A stretch of 64,000 nt of DNA from contig NZ_CP022685.1 in NCBI RefSeq assembly GCF_002556545.1, forward strand, positions 3,658,001 through 3,722,000, in the 5' to 3' direction. This DNA comes from Streptomyces formicae (GTDB lineage Bacteria > Actinomycetota > Actinomycetes > Streptomycetales > Streptomycetaceae). The stretch's first letter is position 1, and each line of letters starts with the position of its first letter. Below the pieces are notes generated by a model that saw nothing but the letters and a program-made list of their open reading frames with translations, did not search any database and was not told where the DNA came from. The position numbers and the translations under genes are program-made. Positions 16,586 to 26,179 of the stretch are shown here, in pieces.

Positions 16586-18244
16586 CTAGTTGTTGCCGAT
16601 CTTGCCCATCCAGTCGCTGACCGTGTTGTACCAGTCCGTCAGCTGCTCCCAGTACCCCTTCGTCGTCCCGATCCAGTCCTGGAGCGGGCTGAACTCCCAG
16701 ACCAGCCAGCTCGCCACGAAGAGGATGAGGATCGTGAACAGGCAGCCCTTGAGGCAGCCGAGGCCCGGGATCTTCATCGGGTTCGAGCTGCGCTGCCTCG
16801 GCTGACGCGGCTCGCGCGGGGCGGGCGGCTGGGGCGGCTGCTGCTGCGGGGGCGCCGCGTACTGCTGGGGCTGGTGCTGCGGCTGGTGCTGCTGCGGCGC
16901 GTACTGCTGCGGCGGCGGCTGACGCTGGCCGCGGGGCTGCTGCGGCGCGTACTGCTGGGGGCGCTGCTGCGGCTGCTGCTGGGGGCGGGCCACCTGGCGC
17001 TGGGGGCGGCGGCGCAGCGGGTCGTCGTTCGGGTCCAGGTGCGCCTGGTACTGGGTCTGTTCGTTGCGGTCGCGGGCCGCCCGCATCTGGTTCTGCCAGG
17101 GGTGCGGGTCGTTCGGGTCGCCGCCGGGCGCGTTCGGCGGGACCGGCGGCATGACCGCGGTCGGGTCGGCGCCGCCGCCGTTGTGCGGCAGGACCGAGGT
17201 GGGGTCGGCGTCGCCGGTGCCGCCGGTGTTCCGCATGACGCTGGTGGCCGCGTTCGGGTCGTACGAACCCGCGTTGCTCGGCAGGACCTGCGTGGGATCG
17301 GCCGCGCCCGGGGTCTCCGGGACGTGGGCCGGTGCCGGATCCGGCATGAGCAGCGCGCCCACGCCCTCGGCGGCGGCGATCTGCGCCGGGGTGGAGTGCA
17401 CGCCGACGCCCTCGGCGACGGCGCGCAGGCCGCGCGCGAGGTTCTCGGCGCTGGGGCGGCGGTCCGGGTTCTTGTCCAGGCAGCGCTCGATGACCGTCCA
17501 CAGCGGGTCGGGCACGGTCGAGGGGCGGCGCGGCTCGGCGCTGAGATGCTGGTGCAGGACTTCGAGCGCGGACCCGCCCGCGAACGGCGGGCGCCCGGTG
17601 ACCAGCTCGTACAGCAGGATGCCCGCGCCGTAGATGTCGACGGCGCTGGTCTGCGGACGGCCCTCGGCGGACTCCGGCGCGACGTACGCGGGCGTGCCGA
17701 CGAATTCGTGGGTGCGGGTCAGGCCGGGGGAATCCGCGAGGCGCGCGATGCCGAAGTCGGTGAGCATCGGGTGCATGCCGCCGTCGTCCTGCTTGAGCAG
17801 CACGTTCGCGGGCTTCAGGTCGCGGTGCACGACGCCGTCCGCGTGGCTCGCGGCGAGCGCGTCGGCGATCTGGGCGGTCAGCAGGGCCGCGGCGACCGGC
17901 GTGAACGGTCCGTTCTCGCGCAGGTAGCGGTGCAGGTCGGGGCCGTCGACCAGGTCCATGACGAGGGCGAGCAGATCGCCCTCGACGACCAGGTCACGGG
18001 TTCTGACGATGTTCTCGTGCGTCAGCCTGAGCAGGACGGACCGCTCCCTGAGGAAGCGCATCACGACGTCCGCGTCGTTGGCGAGCTCCTCCTTGAGAAC
18101 CTTGATCGCGACGGTCTCGCCGGGCTGGCCGGGAACGGCCGCCTCGGCGCCCGCGGTCTCCCGCTGGCGGGCTCGCCAGACGGTGCCCGTGGCGCCGCGC
18201 CCGAGCGGCTCCTCGAGCAGGTACTTGCTGCCTACCGGCCGCAC
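16586..18244 (-). CDS. pkaA: Membrane Ser/Thr protein kinase, PkaA-like
   Basis: The 552-residue protein starts at GTG 18244 with GGGAG upstream. Kinase motifs are GRGATGTVW, VAIKVL, HRDLKPANVLL, DFG in MLTDFGIARL, and TPAYVAPESAEG. The central region is rich in Asp/Asn/Thr-Val (repeated PTSVLP/PTAVMP-like Thr sites that could be autophosphorylated and read by FHA domains). A long Gln/Pro-rich segment follows. A membrane helix near 490-515 (GCLFTILILFVASWLVW) leaves about 40 extracytoplasmic residues. It matches PkaA of S. coelicolor (about 543 aa). It is divergent from the FHA-FtsK-like gene. Confidence 0.92.
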   Translation of the reverse strand: MRPVGSKYLLEEPLGRGATGTVWRARQRETAGAEAAVPGQPGETVAIKVLKEELANDADVVMRFLRERSVLLRLTHENIVRTRDLVVEGDLLALVMDLVDGPDLHRYLRENGPFTPVAAALLTAQIADALAASHADGVVHRDLKPANVLLKQDDGGMHPMLTDFGIARLADSPGLTRTHEFVGTPAYVAPESAEGRPQTSAVDIYGAGILLYELVTGRPPFAGGSALEVLHQHLSAEPRRPSTVPDPLWTVIERCLDKNPDRRPSAENLARGLRAVAEGVGVHSTPAQIAAAEGVGALLMPDPAPAHVPETPGAADPTQVLPSNAGSYDPNAATSVMRNTGGTGDADPTSVLPHNGGGADPTAVMPPVPPNAPGGDPNDPHPWQNQMRAARDRNEQTQYQAHLDPNDDPLRRRPQRQVARPQQQPQQRPQQYAPQQPRGQRQPPPQQYAPQQHQPQHQPQQYAAPPQQQPPQPPAPREPRQPRQRSSNPMKIPGLGCLKGCLFTILILFVASWLVWEFSPLQDWIGTTKGYWEQLTDWYNTVSDWMGKIGNN

Positions 18245-18678
18245 GTCATGCGCTCCCTGCTGGTTCCTGGTGGTCTGTGGCGCTCCGGCCCTCGGCCGAA
18301 GATGTTCCGACCCACTCTAGTGCCGCAGAACGGGGCACCGGCGGCTCGGATTCCGCCCGCCCTTCCACTTGCGGCATCCCTCCGGATTCCTCCGGATCGC
18401 TGTCCGCAGGAAAGACGCTCAGCCGTGGCCATTGGTTGCCGAGTGGTCCCGAATTGCCCTTCCCGCAAGAGCGCGAGCGGATATCCACAACGGTCCAAGC
18501 AGGAACTTTTCCGAGCAGAGGCGACCAATCAAGATCACTTACGGGTGGCCGCCGGGCGTGTTGTCAGTGGCAGGTGCGAGGATGCCTCCAGTACTGGCCG
18601 ACGTGTCCGTGCGCGGTGGGGGGAATCACAGCGCGAGTCCCCATGCCGCGCCCAGCGCAGAAGGGACCGCTGACGGCG
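18245..18678. other. 434-bp divergent intergenic region between pkaA and the FHA gene
   Basis: No gene is supported here. The stretch must hold the promoters of both divergent genes. TTGTCA occurs at 18561-18566 but has no convincing -10 at normal spacing. Alternative upstream starts for the plus-strand gene (for example ATG 18643) are in frame within it. Confidence 0.5.
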
Positions 18679-21600
18679 ATGCAGATCCGGCTGACCGTCC
18701 TCGGGCCGCGCAGCGGCCAGACCGAGCCGCAAGGCCGCCCAGCAGCGGCGGGCGGCCCGCACGGCGCCTGTGACGTGCTGGTCACCGCGCCCGCGGGGAC
18801 CGCTCTCGCGGCGGTGGCATCGGGCCTCGCCACGGCCGTCGCGGGCACCGACGCCCCCCTGGTGCTCTACGCGGACGCGGAGCGTCTGGACGCCCAGCGC
18901 TGCACGATCGGCGAGCCCCCGCTGACCGACGGAGCGGTGCTCTCGCTCGGCGCCCCCGCCGAGCCGGGGCCCGAACCGGCCGGTGCGGCCGCCCAGTTGC
19001 ACGTGGTCGCGGGCCCCGACGCGGGCGGCGTCCATCTGCTGCACGGCGGCCAGATCCGCGTCGGCCGCTCGGCGGATGCCGACGTCCCGCTGGACGACCC
19101 GGACGTCTCCCGGCTGCACTGCGCGGTCACGCTCGCCGACGACGGCCGCGTCACGGTCACCGACCTCGGCTCCACCAACGGCACGTCGGTGGACGGCAGG
19201 GAGGTCACGGAGCGCCCGGTCGGCCTCGCGCCGGGATCCCTGCTGCGGATCGGCGAGTCCGCGCTCCGGCTCGCGGACGGCCGCCTCGGCCTCGGCTCCG
19301 GCGCGGGCCCCGGCGGCACGCTCCCGACGGCCCCTGACGGCGAGGGGCACGTGCGCGTGCGCACCGCGGGGGCGCCCGAGCACTTCTCCCCCGACCCCGA
19401 CCCCGGCCCCGCCCCCGACGCGGCACCGGGGACGGCGACGCCCCGCGCCCCCGAGGGCGCCACCCACCACGCGTACGGCACGGCGGGCTGGGGCGCGGCG
19501 GGCGAGACGGTCCGGGACGGGGCGTACGGCGGCGGCACACCGGGGCCGTACGGCATCCAAGGGGTGTACGGAACACGGGGCGGGACACAGGACAGGGCAC
19601 AGGGCGGGACGCACGGCGGGACGCAGGACAGGTTTCAAGGGGCGCGAGGGGAACAAGGCGCGGCAGGGGCGCAAGGGGGCCGAGAGGTCCACGACGCGTA
19701 CGGCGCCCCCGCGGCCCACGGCAACCCCACGGGACCCACCGCACCGGTCGTGCCGCAGCAGGGCACCGCGCCCGAGGCCGAGCGCACCAGCCGTACCGGG
19801 ACCCCCGCGCGCGGGACGACCGTGCCGCGAGGGCTGCGCAAGCGCGGCGGCCTCTCCGCCTGGGCCCGGCGGCTGACCGGCGGCCGGGAGAGCGGCCAGG
19901 AAGCCGACGTCTACGAGGAGTACGCACCGGAGGACGACGCCTTCGCGCCGCCCGCTCCCACCCCCGAAGAGCTCGCCGTGGCCGCCGCCGCGCGCACCCC
20001 CGAGTCCTGGCCCGATCCCGCCGCCCTGCTGCTCACGGCGCTCGGCCCGGGCCCCCGCCTCTGGGAGCGCGGGCCCGGCCACCCCGAGGCCCTCGCGGTC
20101 CGGCTCGGCACGGTCGACCGGGCCGCGCCCACCGACGACGGCGCGGGCGGCCTGCTGCCCGCCGTGCCCGTCACGGTCGGCCTGCGGGAGGCGGGCGCGC
20201 TCGGCCTCGCCGGGCCCCGTGCGCGCCTCACAGGGCTGGCCAGGGCCGTCGTCGCGCAGCTCGCCGCGCTGCACTCCCCCGACTCCCTGGAGATCGTGCT
20301 GATCAGCACGGACCGCGCGCGTCCCACTCCGGAGCGCGTCGCCGAGTGGGCCTGGCTCGGCTGGCTCCCCCATCTGCGGCCCACCCACGGCCAGGACTGC
20401 AGGCTCCTGCTCGCCTACGACCGCGACCAGGCGGCGGCCCGCACCGGCGAGCTGCTGCGGCGGCTCGACGACCGCATCGCCGACCAGCGCGCCGGTGCCG
20501 ACACCGGCGCACCGGGGCCCTACACCGTGGTCGTCGTCGACGGCGACCCCGGTTCGGCCGGGCTGCGCGAGGCCACCGTCCGGCTCGCCGGGGACGGCGC
20601 GCGGGCCGGGATCCACGTGGTGTGCCTCGCAGAGACCGTGGCCGCGTCCCCCGCGTCGCCGGTCGCCGACACCTACGAAGCGGCCTGCTCGGTGTCGCCC
20701 GCCTTCCGCGCGTGCGGCGCCGTCGCGCTGCTCAGCGGTGACGTGGCGACCGCGCTGCGGCTGATGCGGACGGCCGGTGGCCGCCCCGCGGGGCACGGCA
20801 CCGTCGCCGCCGTGGACGCGGTCTCCGCGGCCTGGGCCGAGCGGTTCGCGCGGGCGCTCGCCCCGCTGCGGACGGACGGCGTGGCGGGCGAGGGGCACGC
20901 GCGCGTGTCCGCGCCGCTGCCCCAAGCCGCCAGGCTGCTCGACGAGTTGGGGCTCGCCAGGGCCACCCCCGCCTCGCTGATGGCGCGGTGGGCCGCGGCG
21001 GCCGACGATCCCGACGCGCTCGGCGGACGCGCCCTCGCGGTGCTCGGCGCGGGGCCGCGCGGGCCCGTCGTGGCCGATCTCGTCGCCGAAGGACCGCATC
21101 TGCTCGCCGAGGGCCCCGGGGGCAGCGGGCGTACCGAACTGCTGCGGTCCGTCGCCGCGTCGCTGGCCGCCGCCGAGCGGCCCGACCGCCTCGGCATCGT
21201 CCTGGTCGACGGGCGGGACAGCACGGGGAGCGGGGCCGAGCGGCGGACCACGGGGCTCGGTGTCTGTACGGACCTGCCGCACGTCACCACCCACCTCGTC
21301 GCCAACGACCCCGTGCGGATGCGGGAGTTCGCGCAGTCCCTCGCCGCCGAGCTCAAGCGGCGGGCCGAGCTGCTCGGCAGGCTCGGGTTCGCCGAGTGGC
21401 ACACGCAGCGGGAGGTGTCGGGGCGGATGGTCGCGCAGCGCTCGCAGCCGTCCGGCGCGACGTCCGGAGCCGGTGCGGGTGCGAGCGCGGGTGCCGGTTC
21501 CCTCGGGTCCTCCGGGGCTTCCGGCGCGGTGCACGTGCCCGCGCAGCTGTCCGACGGCGACCTCGATGCCCCGCCCAGTTCCACGCTGCGGCTGCGCCCG

Positions 21601-22146
21601 GCGGCGGCGCGCGCCCGGGTGGACCCCGGGCCGCCGCTGCCCCGGCTCGTGGTGCTCGTCGACGACTTCGACGCGCTGCTCTCGCCCGCGCTCGGCTCGC
21701 CGGGGCGGCCCGCCGCCGGATCCGTCGTCCGCGCCCTCGAAGCGGTCGCGCGGGACGGGGAGCGGCTCGGGGTGCATCTCGTGGTGGCCACGGGGCGCAG
21801 CGAGCGGATGCCGGAGACCGAGCTGGGGCGGCGGGCGTCGCTCCGCGTGGTCCTCGACGCGGTGGCACCGGGCCCCGAGGAGCCCGCGCCCGGACGGGGT
21901 GAGCTGCGCTCGCCCGACGGGCGGGGTACGGCCTTCCAGGCGGGCCGGGTGACCGGGCGGATTCCCCGTACGTCGACGCTGCGGCCCACGGTCGTTCCGC
22001 TGGAGTGGGACCGGATGGGGGATCCGCCCGCGCGGCGGCCCGTCCGGGAGCTGGGGAACGGGCCGACGGATCTGGCGTTGCTCGCCAGCGCGTTGGAGCG
22101 GGCTGCGCGGTCCGTTTCGGCGGAACAGGTGCCGTCCCTTCTCTAG
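18679..22146 (+). CDS. FHA domain protein with FtsK/EccC-like ATPase region
   Basis: I start at ATG 18679 (MQIRLTVLGP), giving 1155 residues; ATG 18643 in the same frame is possible. An N-terminal ubiquitin-like stretch precedes an FHA domain near 115-215, with the phospho-Thr-binding pattern IRVGRS, DVSRLHC and GSTNGT. A long low-complexity Gly/Gln/Arg linker follows, then a region resembling FtsK/SpoIIIE or EccC ATPases. There a Walker A-like EGPGGSGRTELLR has Arg in place of Lys, and a Walker B-like LVVLVDDFDALLSP is near residue 990. No membrane helices are evident. It probably reads phospho-Thr made by PkaA/PkaB. Its cargo or DNA role is unknown. Confidence 0.8.
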   Translation: MQIRLTVLGPRSGQTEPQGRPAAAGGPHGACDVLVTAPAGTALAAVASGLATAVAGTDAPLVLYADAERLDAQRCTIGEPPLTDGAVLSLGAPAEPGPEPAGAAAQLHVVAGPDAGGVHLLHGGQIRVGRSADADVPLDDPDVSRLHCAVTLADDGRVTVTDLGSTNGTSVDGREVTERPVGLAPGSLLRIGESALRLADGRLGLGSGAGPGGTLPTAPDGEGHVRVRTAGAPEHFSPDPDPGPAPDAAPGTATPRAPEGATHHAYGTAGWGAAGETVRDGAYGGGTPGPYGIQGVYGTRGGTQDRAQGGTHGGTQDRFQGARGEQGAAGAQGGREVHDAYGAPAAHGNPTGPTAPVVPQQGTAPEAERTSRTGTPARGTTVPRGLRKRGGLSAWARRLTGGRESGQEADVYEEYAPEDDAFAPPAPTPEELAVAAAARTPESWPDPAALLLTALGPGPRLWERGPGHPEALAVRLGTVDRAAPTDDGAGGLLPAVPVTVGLREAGALGLAGPRARLTGLARAVVAQLAALHSPDSLEIVLISTDRARPTPERVAEWAWLGWLPHLRPTHGQDCRLLLAYDRDQAAARTGELLRRLDDRIADQRAGADTGAPGPYTVVVVDGDPGSAGLREATVRLAGDGARAGIHVVCLAETVAASPASPVADTYEAACSVSPAFRACGAVALLSGDVATALRLMRTAGGRPAGHGTVAAVDAVSAAWAERFARALAPLRTDGVAGEGHARVSAPLPQAARLLDELGLARATPASLMARWAAAADDPDALGGRALAVLGAGPRGPVVADLVAEGPHLLAEGPGGSGRTELLRSVAASLAAAERPDRLGIVLVDGRDSTGSGAERRTTGLGVCTDLPHVTTHLVANDPVRMREFAQSLAAELKRRAELLGRLGFAEWHTQREVSGRMVAQRSQPSGATSGAGAGASAGAGSLGSSGASGAVHVPAQLSDGDLDAPPSSTLRLRPAAARARVDPGPPLPRLVVLVDDFDALLSPALGSPGRPAAGSVVRALEAVARDGERLGVHLVVATGRSERMPETELGRRASLRVVLDAVAPGPEEPAPGRGELRSPDGRGTAFQAGRVTGRIPRTSTLRPTVVPLEWDRMGDPPARRPVRELGNGPTDLALLASALERAARSVSAEQVPSLL

Positions 22147-22444
22147 AGGTGCTCTGTACGTTTCCGGTGCAGAATGCCGCCTTTTCGGTACTCCGCACCG
22201 AGGGTTGTGCCCACCCGTTCCGCCGTGCGGAACGCCTGCCCACAACGGGCGCGCGGCACAGGTGTGCACAAGCGTGATCAAATCGGGGTTCGCAACAGGG
22301 GCAACCCGCCCATCACCTCTCATGACGTCACGTCACAACGCCATCACGATCGCCGAGTTGACAGCGCGGGCCATCTTGCCGCCCCTCCCCGCGCGGGCGT
22401 AGACCAGACCGCACGGGACTCGCCAGGAAGAGAACGGGGCAGTG

Positions 22445-23836
22445 ATGCGCAGCACTCTTCGTACACGTAGGGCATCGCACCACAGGCGTACCACCGCCAG
22501 GATCGCCGCGGCAGTCGTCGCGGGAGCGCTCACGCTCACCGTCACCGCGTGCGGCGGCGACGACAACAAGGACGACGACGGGGGCAAGGGCGGGGACAAG
22601 AACACCGGAAGCTCGCTCCAACTGCCCAAGCTGGACGGGGAGAACGTCTCCGTGGCCGCCGTGTGGGGCGGCGCGGAGCGCAAGGTCTTCCTGAAGGTGC
22701 TCGACGAATTCGAGAAGCGGACGGGCGCCAGCGTCTCCTTCGTGCCCGCGCAGGACCCCATCATCAGCTTCCTGGAGTCGAAGGTCGCCGGCGGGCAGCC
22801 GCCGGACGTCGCGATGCTGCCGCAGGTCGGCGCCATCGACCAGGCCGTGGCGAACAAGTGGGCCAAGCCGGTCGGCCCCGCGGCGCAGAAGCAGCTCGAC
22901 AAGAACTACGCCAAGGGCTGGCAGCGGCTCGGGGCCGTCGACGGCAAGCAGTACGGCGTGTACTTCAAGGCCGCCAACAAGTCCCTCGTCTGGTACAACA
23001 CGAAGGTCTTCGAGAACGCGGGCGTCAAGGCGCCCAAGACCTGGGACGAGTTCCTGAAGACCGCGCAGACCGTCTACGACTCCGGAGTACCGCCGGTATC
23101 GGTGGCGGGCGCCGACGCGTGGACGCTCACCGACTGGTTCGAGAACATCTACCTCTCGCAGGCGGGCCCGGAGAAGTACGACCAGCTCGCCCAGCACAAG
23201 ATCAAGTGGACGGACCCGTCCGTGAAGGACGCGCTGACCACGCTGGCCGAACTCTTCGGCAAGAAGGGCTTCGTGGCGGGCGGCGCGAAGAGCGCGCTCC
23301 AGACGGAGTTCCCCGCCTCCGTGAAGCAGACGTTCACCGGCGGCGACCAGCCCAAGGCGGGCATGGTCTTCGAGGGCGACATGGTCTCGCTCGCCATCTC
23401 GGAGACCAAGGCCGAGGTGGGCACGGACGCCAAGGTGTTCCCCTTCCCCGCGGTCGGTGACGCCTCCCCCGCCGTGGTCGGCGGTGACGCGGCCGTCGCG
23501 CTGAAGGACTCCAAGGGCGCGCAGGCGCTGCTGACCTTCCTCGCCTCGCCGGACGCCGCGAAGATCTGGGCCCAGGCGGGCGGCTTCATCTCGCCCAACA
23601 AGAGCCTGGCCATGTCGGCGTACCCGAACGACGTGCAGCGGGGCATCGCCAAGAACCTGATCGCGGCCGGTGACGACATCCGGTTCGACATGTCCGACCA
23701 GGCCCCGCAGTCCTTCGGCGGCACGCCGGGCAAGGGCGAGTGGAAGGCGCTCCAGGACTTCCTGTCGAACCCGAAGGACGTCGCGGGCACGCAGAAGGTC
23801 CTGGAGACAGCCGCGGCCAAGGCCTACAAGGACTGA
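22445..23836 (+). CDS. ABC sugar transporter, solute-binding lipoprotein
   Basis: The 463-residue lipoprotein has an Arg-rich n-region, a hydrophobic core and the lipobox LTVTAC, so it is lipid-anchored outside the membrane. A charged Asp/Lys/Gly linker leads to a family 1 extracellular binding fold (VAAVWGGAERKVFLKVLDEF, then YFKAANKSLVWYNTKVFENA and TWDEFLK). Such proteins bind oligosaccharides and hand them to the permeases. GTG at 22442 is an adjacent alternative start. The gene is the first of a three-gene operon; the next start is 5 bp past its stop. No glycosidase or regulator lies next to it, so the sugar is not predictable. Confidence 0.93.
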   Translation: MRSTLRTRRASHHRRTTARIAAAVVAGALTLTVTACGGDDNKDDDGGKGGDKNTGSSLQLPKLDGENVSVAAVWGGAERKVFLKVLDEFEKRTGASVSFVPAQDPIISFLESKVAGGQPPDVAMLPQVGAIDQAVANKWAKPVGPAAQKQLDKNYAKGWQRLGAVDGKQYGVYFKAANKSLVWYNTKVFENAGVKAPKTWDEFLKTAQTVYDSGVPPVSVAGADAWTLTDWFENIYLSQAGPEKYDQLAQHKIKWTDPSVKDALTTLAELFGKKGFVAGGAKSALQTEFPASVKQTFTGGDQPKAGMVFEGDMVSLAISETKAEVGTDAKVFPFPAVGDASPAVVGGDAAVALKDSKGAQALLTFLASPDAAKIWAQAGGFISPNKSLAMSAYPNDVQRGIAKNLIAAGDDIRFDMSDQAPQSFGGTPGKGEWKALQDFLSNPKDVAGTQKVLETAAAKAYKD

Positions 23837-23840
23837 CGCG

Positions 23841-25187
23841 GTGGCATCCGCCGATGCCGGGGGCGTGCCGACGACGGCGCCCCCGGCCCCGACCCCGCGC
23901 AGGAGCGTGACCGGTACCCGCAAGGCCGTGGCGGTGCTCTTCCTGCTGCCCGCCCTCGTGCTGCTGGGCGCGCTCGTCCTGTACCCCATCGGGTACTCGT
24001 TCTTCCGCAGCTTCCTCGACGACTCGGGCGACTTCACCGCGTTCGACAACTACAAGACGCTGTTCACCGACGACAGCATCCGGACCGCCATCAAGAACAA
24101 CGCGATCTGGGTGGTCGTGGCGCCCACCCTGGCCACCATCCTGGGTCTGATCTTCGCGGTCCTGACCGAACGGGTGCGCTGGGGAACGGCGTTCAAGCTC
24201 GTCATCTTCATGCCGATGGCGATCTCGATGCTGGCCGCGGGCATCATCTTCCGGCTCGTGTACGAGTCGGACCCCGACCGGGGCGTCGCCAACGCCGTCG
24301 CGGTGAGCGTGCACGACACGTTCAGCCAGTCGTCGGCCTTCCCGCAGGCACATCCGAGCATGAACTCGCCGCTGAAGGCGGCGGGCGGCGGCGCGTTCAT
24401 CACCAAGGAGCCGGTGCGGGCGGGTACGCCCGTGGTGCTTCCGCTGACCGGTGTCGCGCCCGGCCAGTTGCCGGACGACGCGAAAGCGGCGAAGGCCGCG
24501 AAGGCCGAGCCAGGGCAGGTGACCGGCACGGCCTGGCAGGACTTCACGCGCGGCAAGGGCAGGGGCAAGCCCAACGCACCCGACGCCAGTGAGTTCGGGT
24601 ACGCGGGCATCACGATCGAGGCCGTCAAGGGCGGCAAGGTGGTGGCGTCCACCAAGGCGTCGGCGGACGGCACCTTCGCGCTGCCGAAGGCGGCCGACGG
24701 GGCCCAACTGCGCTATCCGGCATCGAACTTCCGCGAGGCGTACAACGGCATCGAGTGGCTGGGCCCGACCCTGATCACGCCCTCGATCATCGGTTCCTAC
24801 CTGTGGATGTGGGCCGGTTTCGCGATGGTCCTCATCGCGGCGGGCCTGGCGAGCGTGCCGCGTGAACTCCTGGAGGCGGCGCGGGTGGACGGTGCCAACG
24901 AATGGCAGGTGTTCCGCCGCATCACCGTGCCGCTGCTCGCCCCGGTGCTCGCGGTGGTCCTGGTGACGCTCATGATCAACGTACTGAAGATCTTCGACCT
25001 GGTCTTCGTGATCCCGCCGGGCTCGTCCAAGGACGAGGCGAACGTGCTCGCCGTCCAGCTGTACAACTCGGCGTTCCTCGACAAGGACCTGGGGGTGGCG
25101 AGCGCCATCGCGATGCTGCTCTTCCTCCTGGTCATCCCGGTGATGCTGTTCAACATCCGGCGCATGAGGCGGGAGGCGAGGCGATGA
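23841..25187 (+). CDS. ABC sugar transporter permease with inserted extracytoplasmic domain
   Basis: GTG 23841 is the only start that fits just after the previous stop; the product is 448 residues against about 300 for the family. The first helices (VAVLFLLPALVLLGALVLYP and the next three) and the last ones are normal, with the ATPase-coupling EAA loop in ELLEAARVDGANEWQVFRRI. Between them, about residues 150-300 form a hydrophilic insert. It ends in a stretch that looks like a small beta-sandwich (GYAGITIEAVKGG, ADGTFALPKA), as in carboxypeptidase-regulatory/CnaB-like domains. It would face outside, like the P2 loop of MalF but of different fold. The stop overlaps the next ATG (ATGA). Confidence 0.88.
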   Translation: MASADAGGVPTTAPPAPTPRRSVTGTRKAVAVLFLLPALVLLGALVLYPIGYSFFRSFLDDSGDFTAFDNYKTLFTDDSIRTAIKNNAIWVVVAPTLATILGLIFAVLTERVRWGTAFKLVIFMPMAISMLAAGIIFRLVYESDPDRGVANAVAVSVHDTFSQSSAFPQAHPSMNSPLKAAGGGAFITKEPVRAGTPVVLPLTGVAPGQLPDDAKAAKAAKAEPGQVTGTAWQDFTRGKGRGKPNAPDASEFGYAGITIEAVKGGKVVASTKASADGTFALPKAADGAQLRYPASNFREAYNGIEWLGPTLITPSIIGSYLWMWAGFAMVLIAAGLASVPRELLEAARVDGANEWQVFRRITVPLLAPVLAVVLVTLMINVLKIFDLVFVIPPGSSKDEANVLAVQLYNSAFLDKDLGVASAIAMLLFLLVIPVMLFNIRRMRREARR

Positions 25188-26065
25188 CCGCCCAGACCGA
25201 CGTGGTCAAGGCCGAACGGTCCGTCGGCGGACGGATCGCCGAGATCCTGAGCGGCACCGCGCTGCGCGTCTTCCTCGTCCTGGTGGGCCTGTTCTGGCTG
25301 GTGCCGACGATCGGCCTGCTGCTCGGCTCGTTCCGCACCCCGGCGGACATGAGCGAGAGCGGCTGGTGGAAGGTGTTCAGCACGCCGTCGCAGATGACGC
25401 TGGACAACTACACCAACCTCCTCAAGGACGAGACGATCACCGACTCGATCCTGTCCAGCGTGATGATCACCGTGCCCGCGACGCTGCTCGTCGTGATCAT
25501 CGGCTCGCTGGCCGGATACGCCTTCGCCTGGATGGACTTCCCCGGGCGCGACTGGTGGTTCCTCGGGGTCGTCAGCCTGCTCGTGGTCCCGGTGCAGGTG
25601 GCGCTGGTGCCGATCGCCGACCTCTTCGGCAAGATCGGCATCTTCGAGTCCACGATCGGCGTGATCACCTTCCACGTGGCGTTCGGTCTGCCGTTCGCGA
25701 TCTTCCTCCTGCGGAACTTCTTCGCGGAGATCCCGCGCGAACTCCTGGAGGCGGCGCGGCTCGACGGCGCCGGTGAACTGCGCCTGTTCCTGCGCGTCGT
25801 GATGCCGCTGGGGGCGCCCGCGATCGCCTCGCTCGGCATCTTCCAGTTCCTCTGGGTCTGGAACGACATGCTGATCGCGCTGATCTTCGCCGACTCCAAG
25901 AACCCGCCGATCACCGTCGCTCTCCAGCAGCAGGTGCGGTTCTTCGGCGACAACGTGCAGATCCTCGCGCCCGGCGCCTTCATCTCGATGGTGATCCCGC
26001 TGGCCGTGTTCTTCGCCTTCCAGCGGCAGTTCGTGTCCGGCGTGATGGCGGGCGCGGTCAAGTAA
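25184..26065 (+). CDS. ABC sugar transporter permease
   Basis: The 293-residue MalG-type permease has six membrane helices and the coupling loop ELLEAARLDGAGELRLFLRVVMP. It closes with the usual FQRQFVSGVMAGAVK end. ATG 25184 overlaps the previous stop, so the two permeases are translationally coupled and likely form a heterodimer. No ATPase gene follows; a hairpin terminator does. In Streptomyces such importers commonly share the MsiK ATPase encoded elsewhere, which I infer here. Confidence 0.94.
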   Translation: MTAQTDVVKAERSVGGRIAEILSGTALRVFLVLVGLFWLVPTIGLLLGSFRTPADMSESGWWKVFSTPSQMTLDNYTNLLKDETITDSILSSVMITVPATLLVVIIGSLAGYAFAWMDFPGRDWWFLGVVSLLVVPVQVALVPIADLFGKIGIFESTIGVITFHVAFGLPFAIFLLRNFFAEIPRELLEAARLDGAGELRLFLRVVMPLGAPAIASLGIFQFLWVWNDMLIALIFADSKNPPITVALQQQVRFFGDNVQILAPGAFISMVIPLAVFFAFQRQFVSGVMAGAVK

Positions 26066-26085
26066 CGGGCACCGCGGCGACGCAC

Positions 26086-26113
26086 GGAGACGGCCTTTAA
26101 CCGGGCCGTCTCC
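26086..26113 (+). terminator. Hairpin terminator of the sugar ABC operon
   Basis: GGAGACGGCC (26086-26095) pairs with GGCCGTCTCC (26104-26113) around TTTAACCG. It lies 20 bp beyond the last permease stop. Confidence 0.8.
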
Positions 26114-26179
26114 TCGCGTCCATCCCCCGTATGCCACATCCGGCGTAACCGACCCGCCCCTTCGGGCGTTCGGGGCTGT

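Noticed and set aside
18561..18590. Promoter with TTGTCA upstream of the FHA-FtsK-like gene
   Set aside because: No acceptable -10 hexamer at 16-18 bp; nearest candidate GAGGAT is only 11 bp away.
18535..22323. Long minus-strand frame opposite the FHA-FtsK-like gene
   Set aside because: Compositional shadow. The plus-strand frame carries a clear FHA domain and Walker-like motifs; the minus frame has none.
22323..22363. TGACGTCA palindrome and TTGACA upstream of the sugar ABC operon
   Set aside because: The palindrome is short, and TTGACA at 22358 has no matching -10; not enough to call an operator or promoter.
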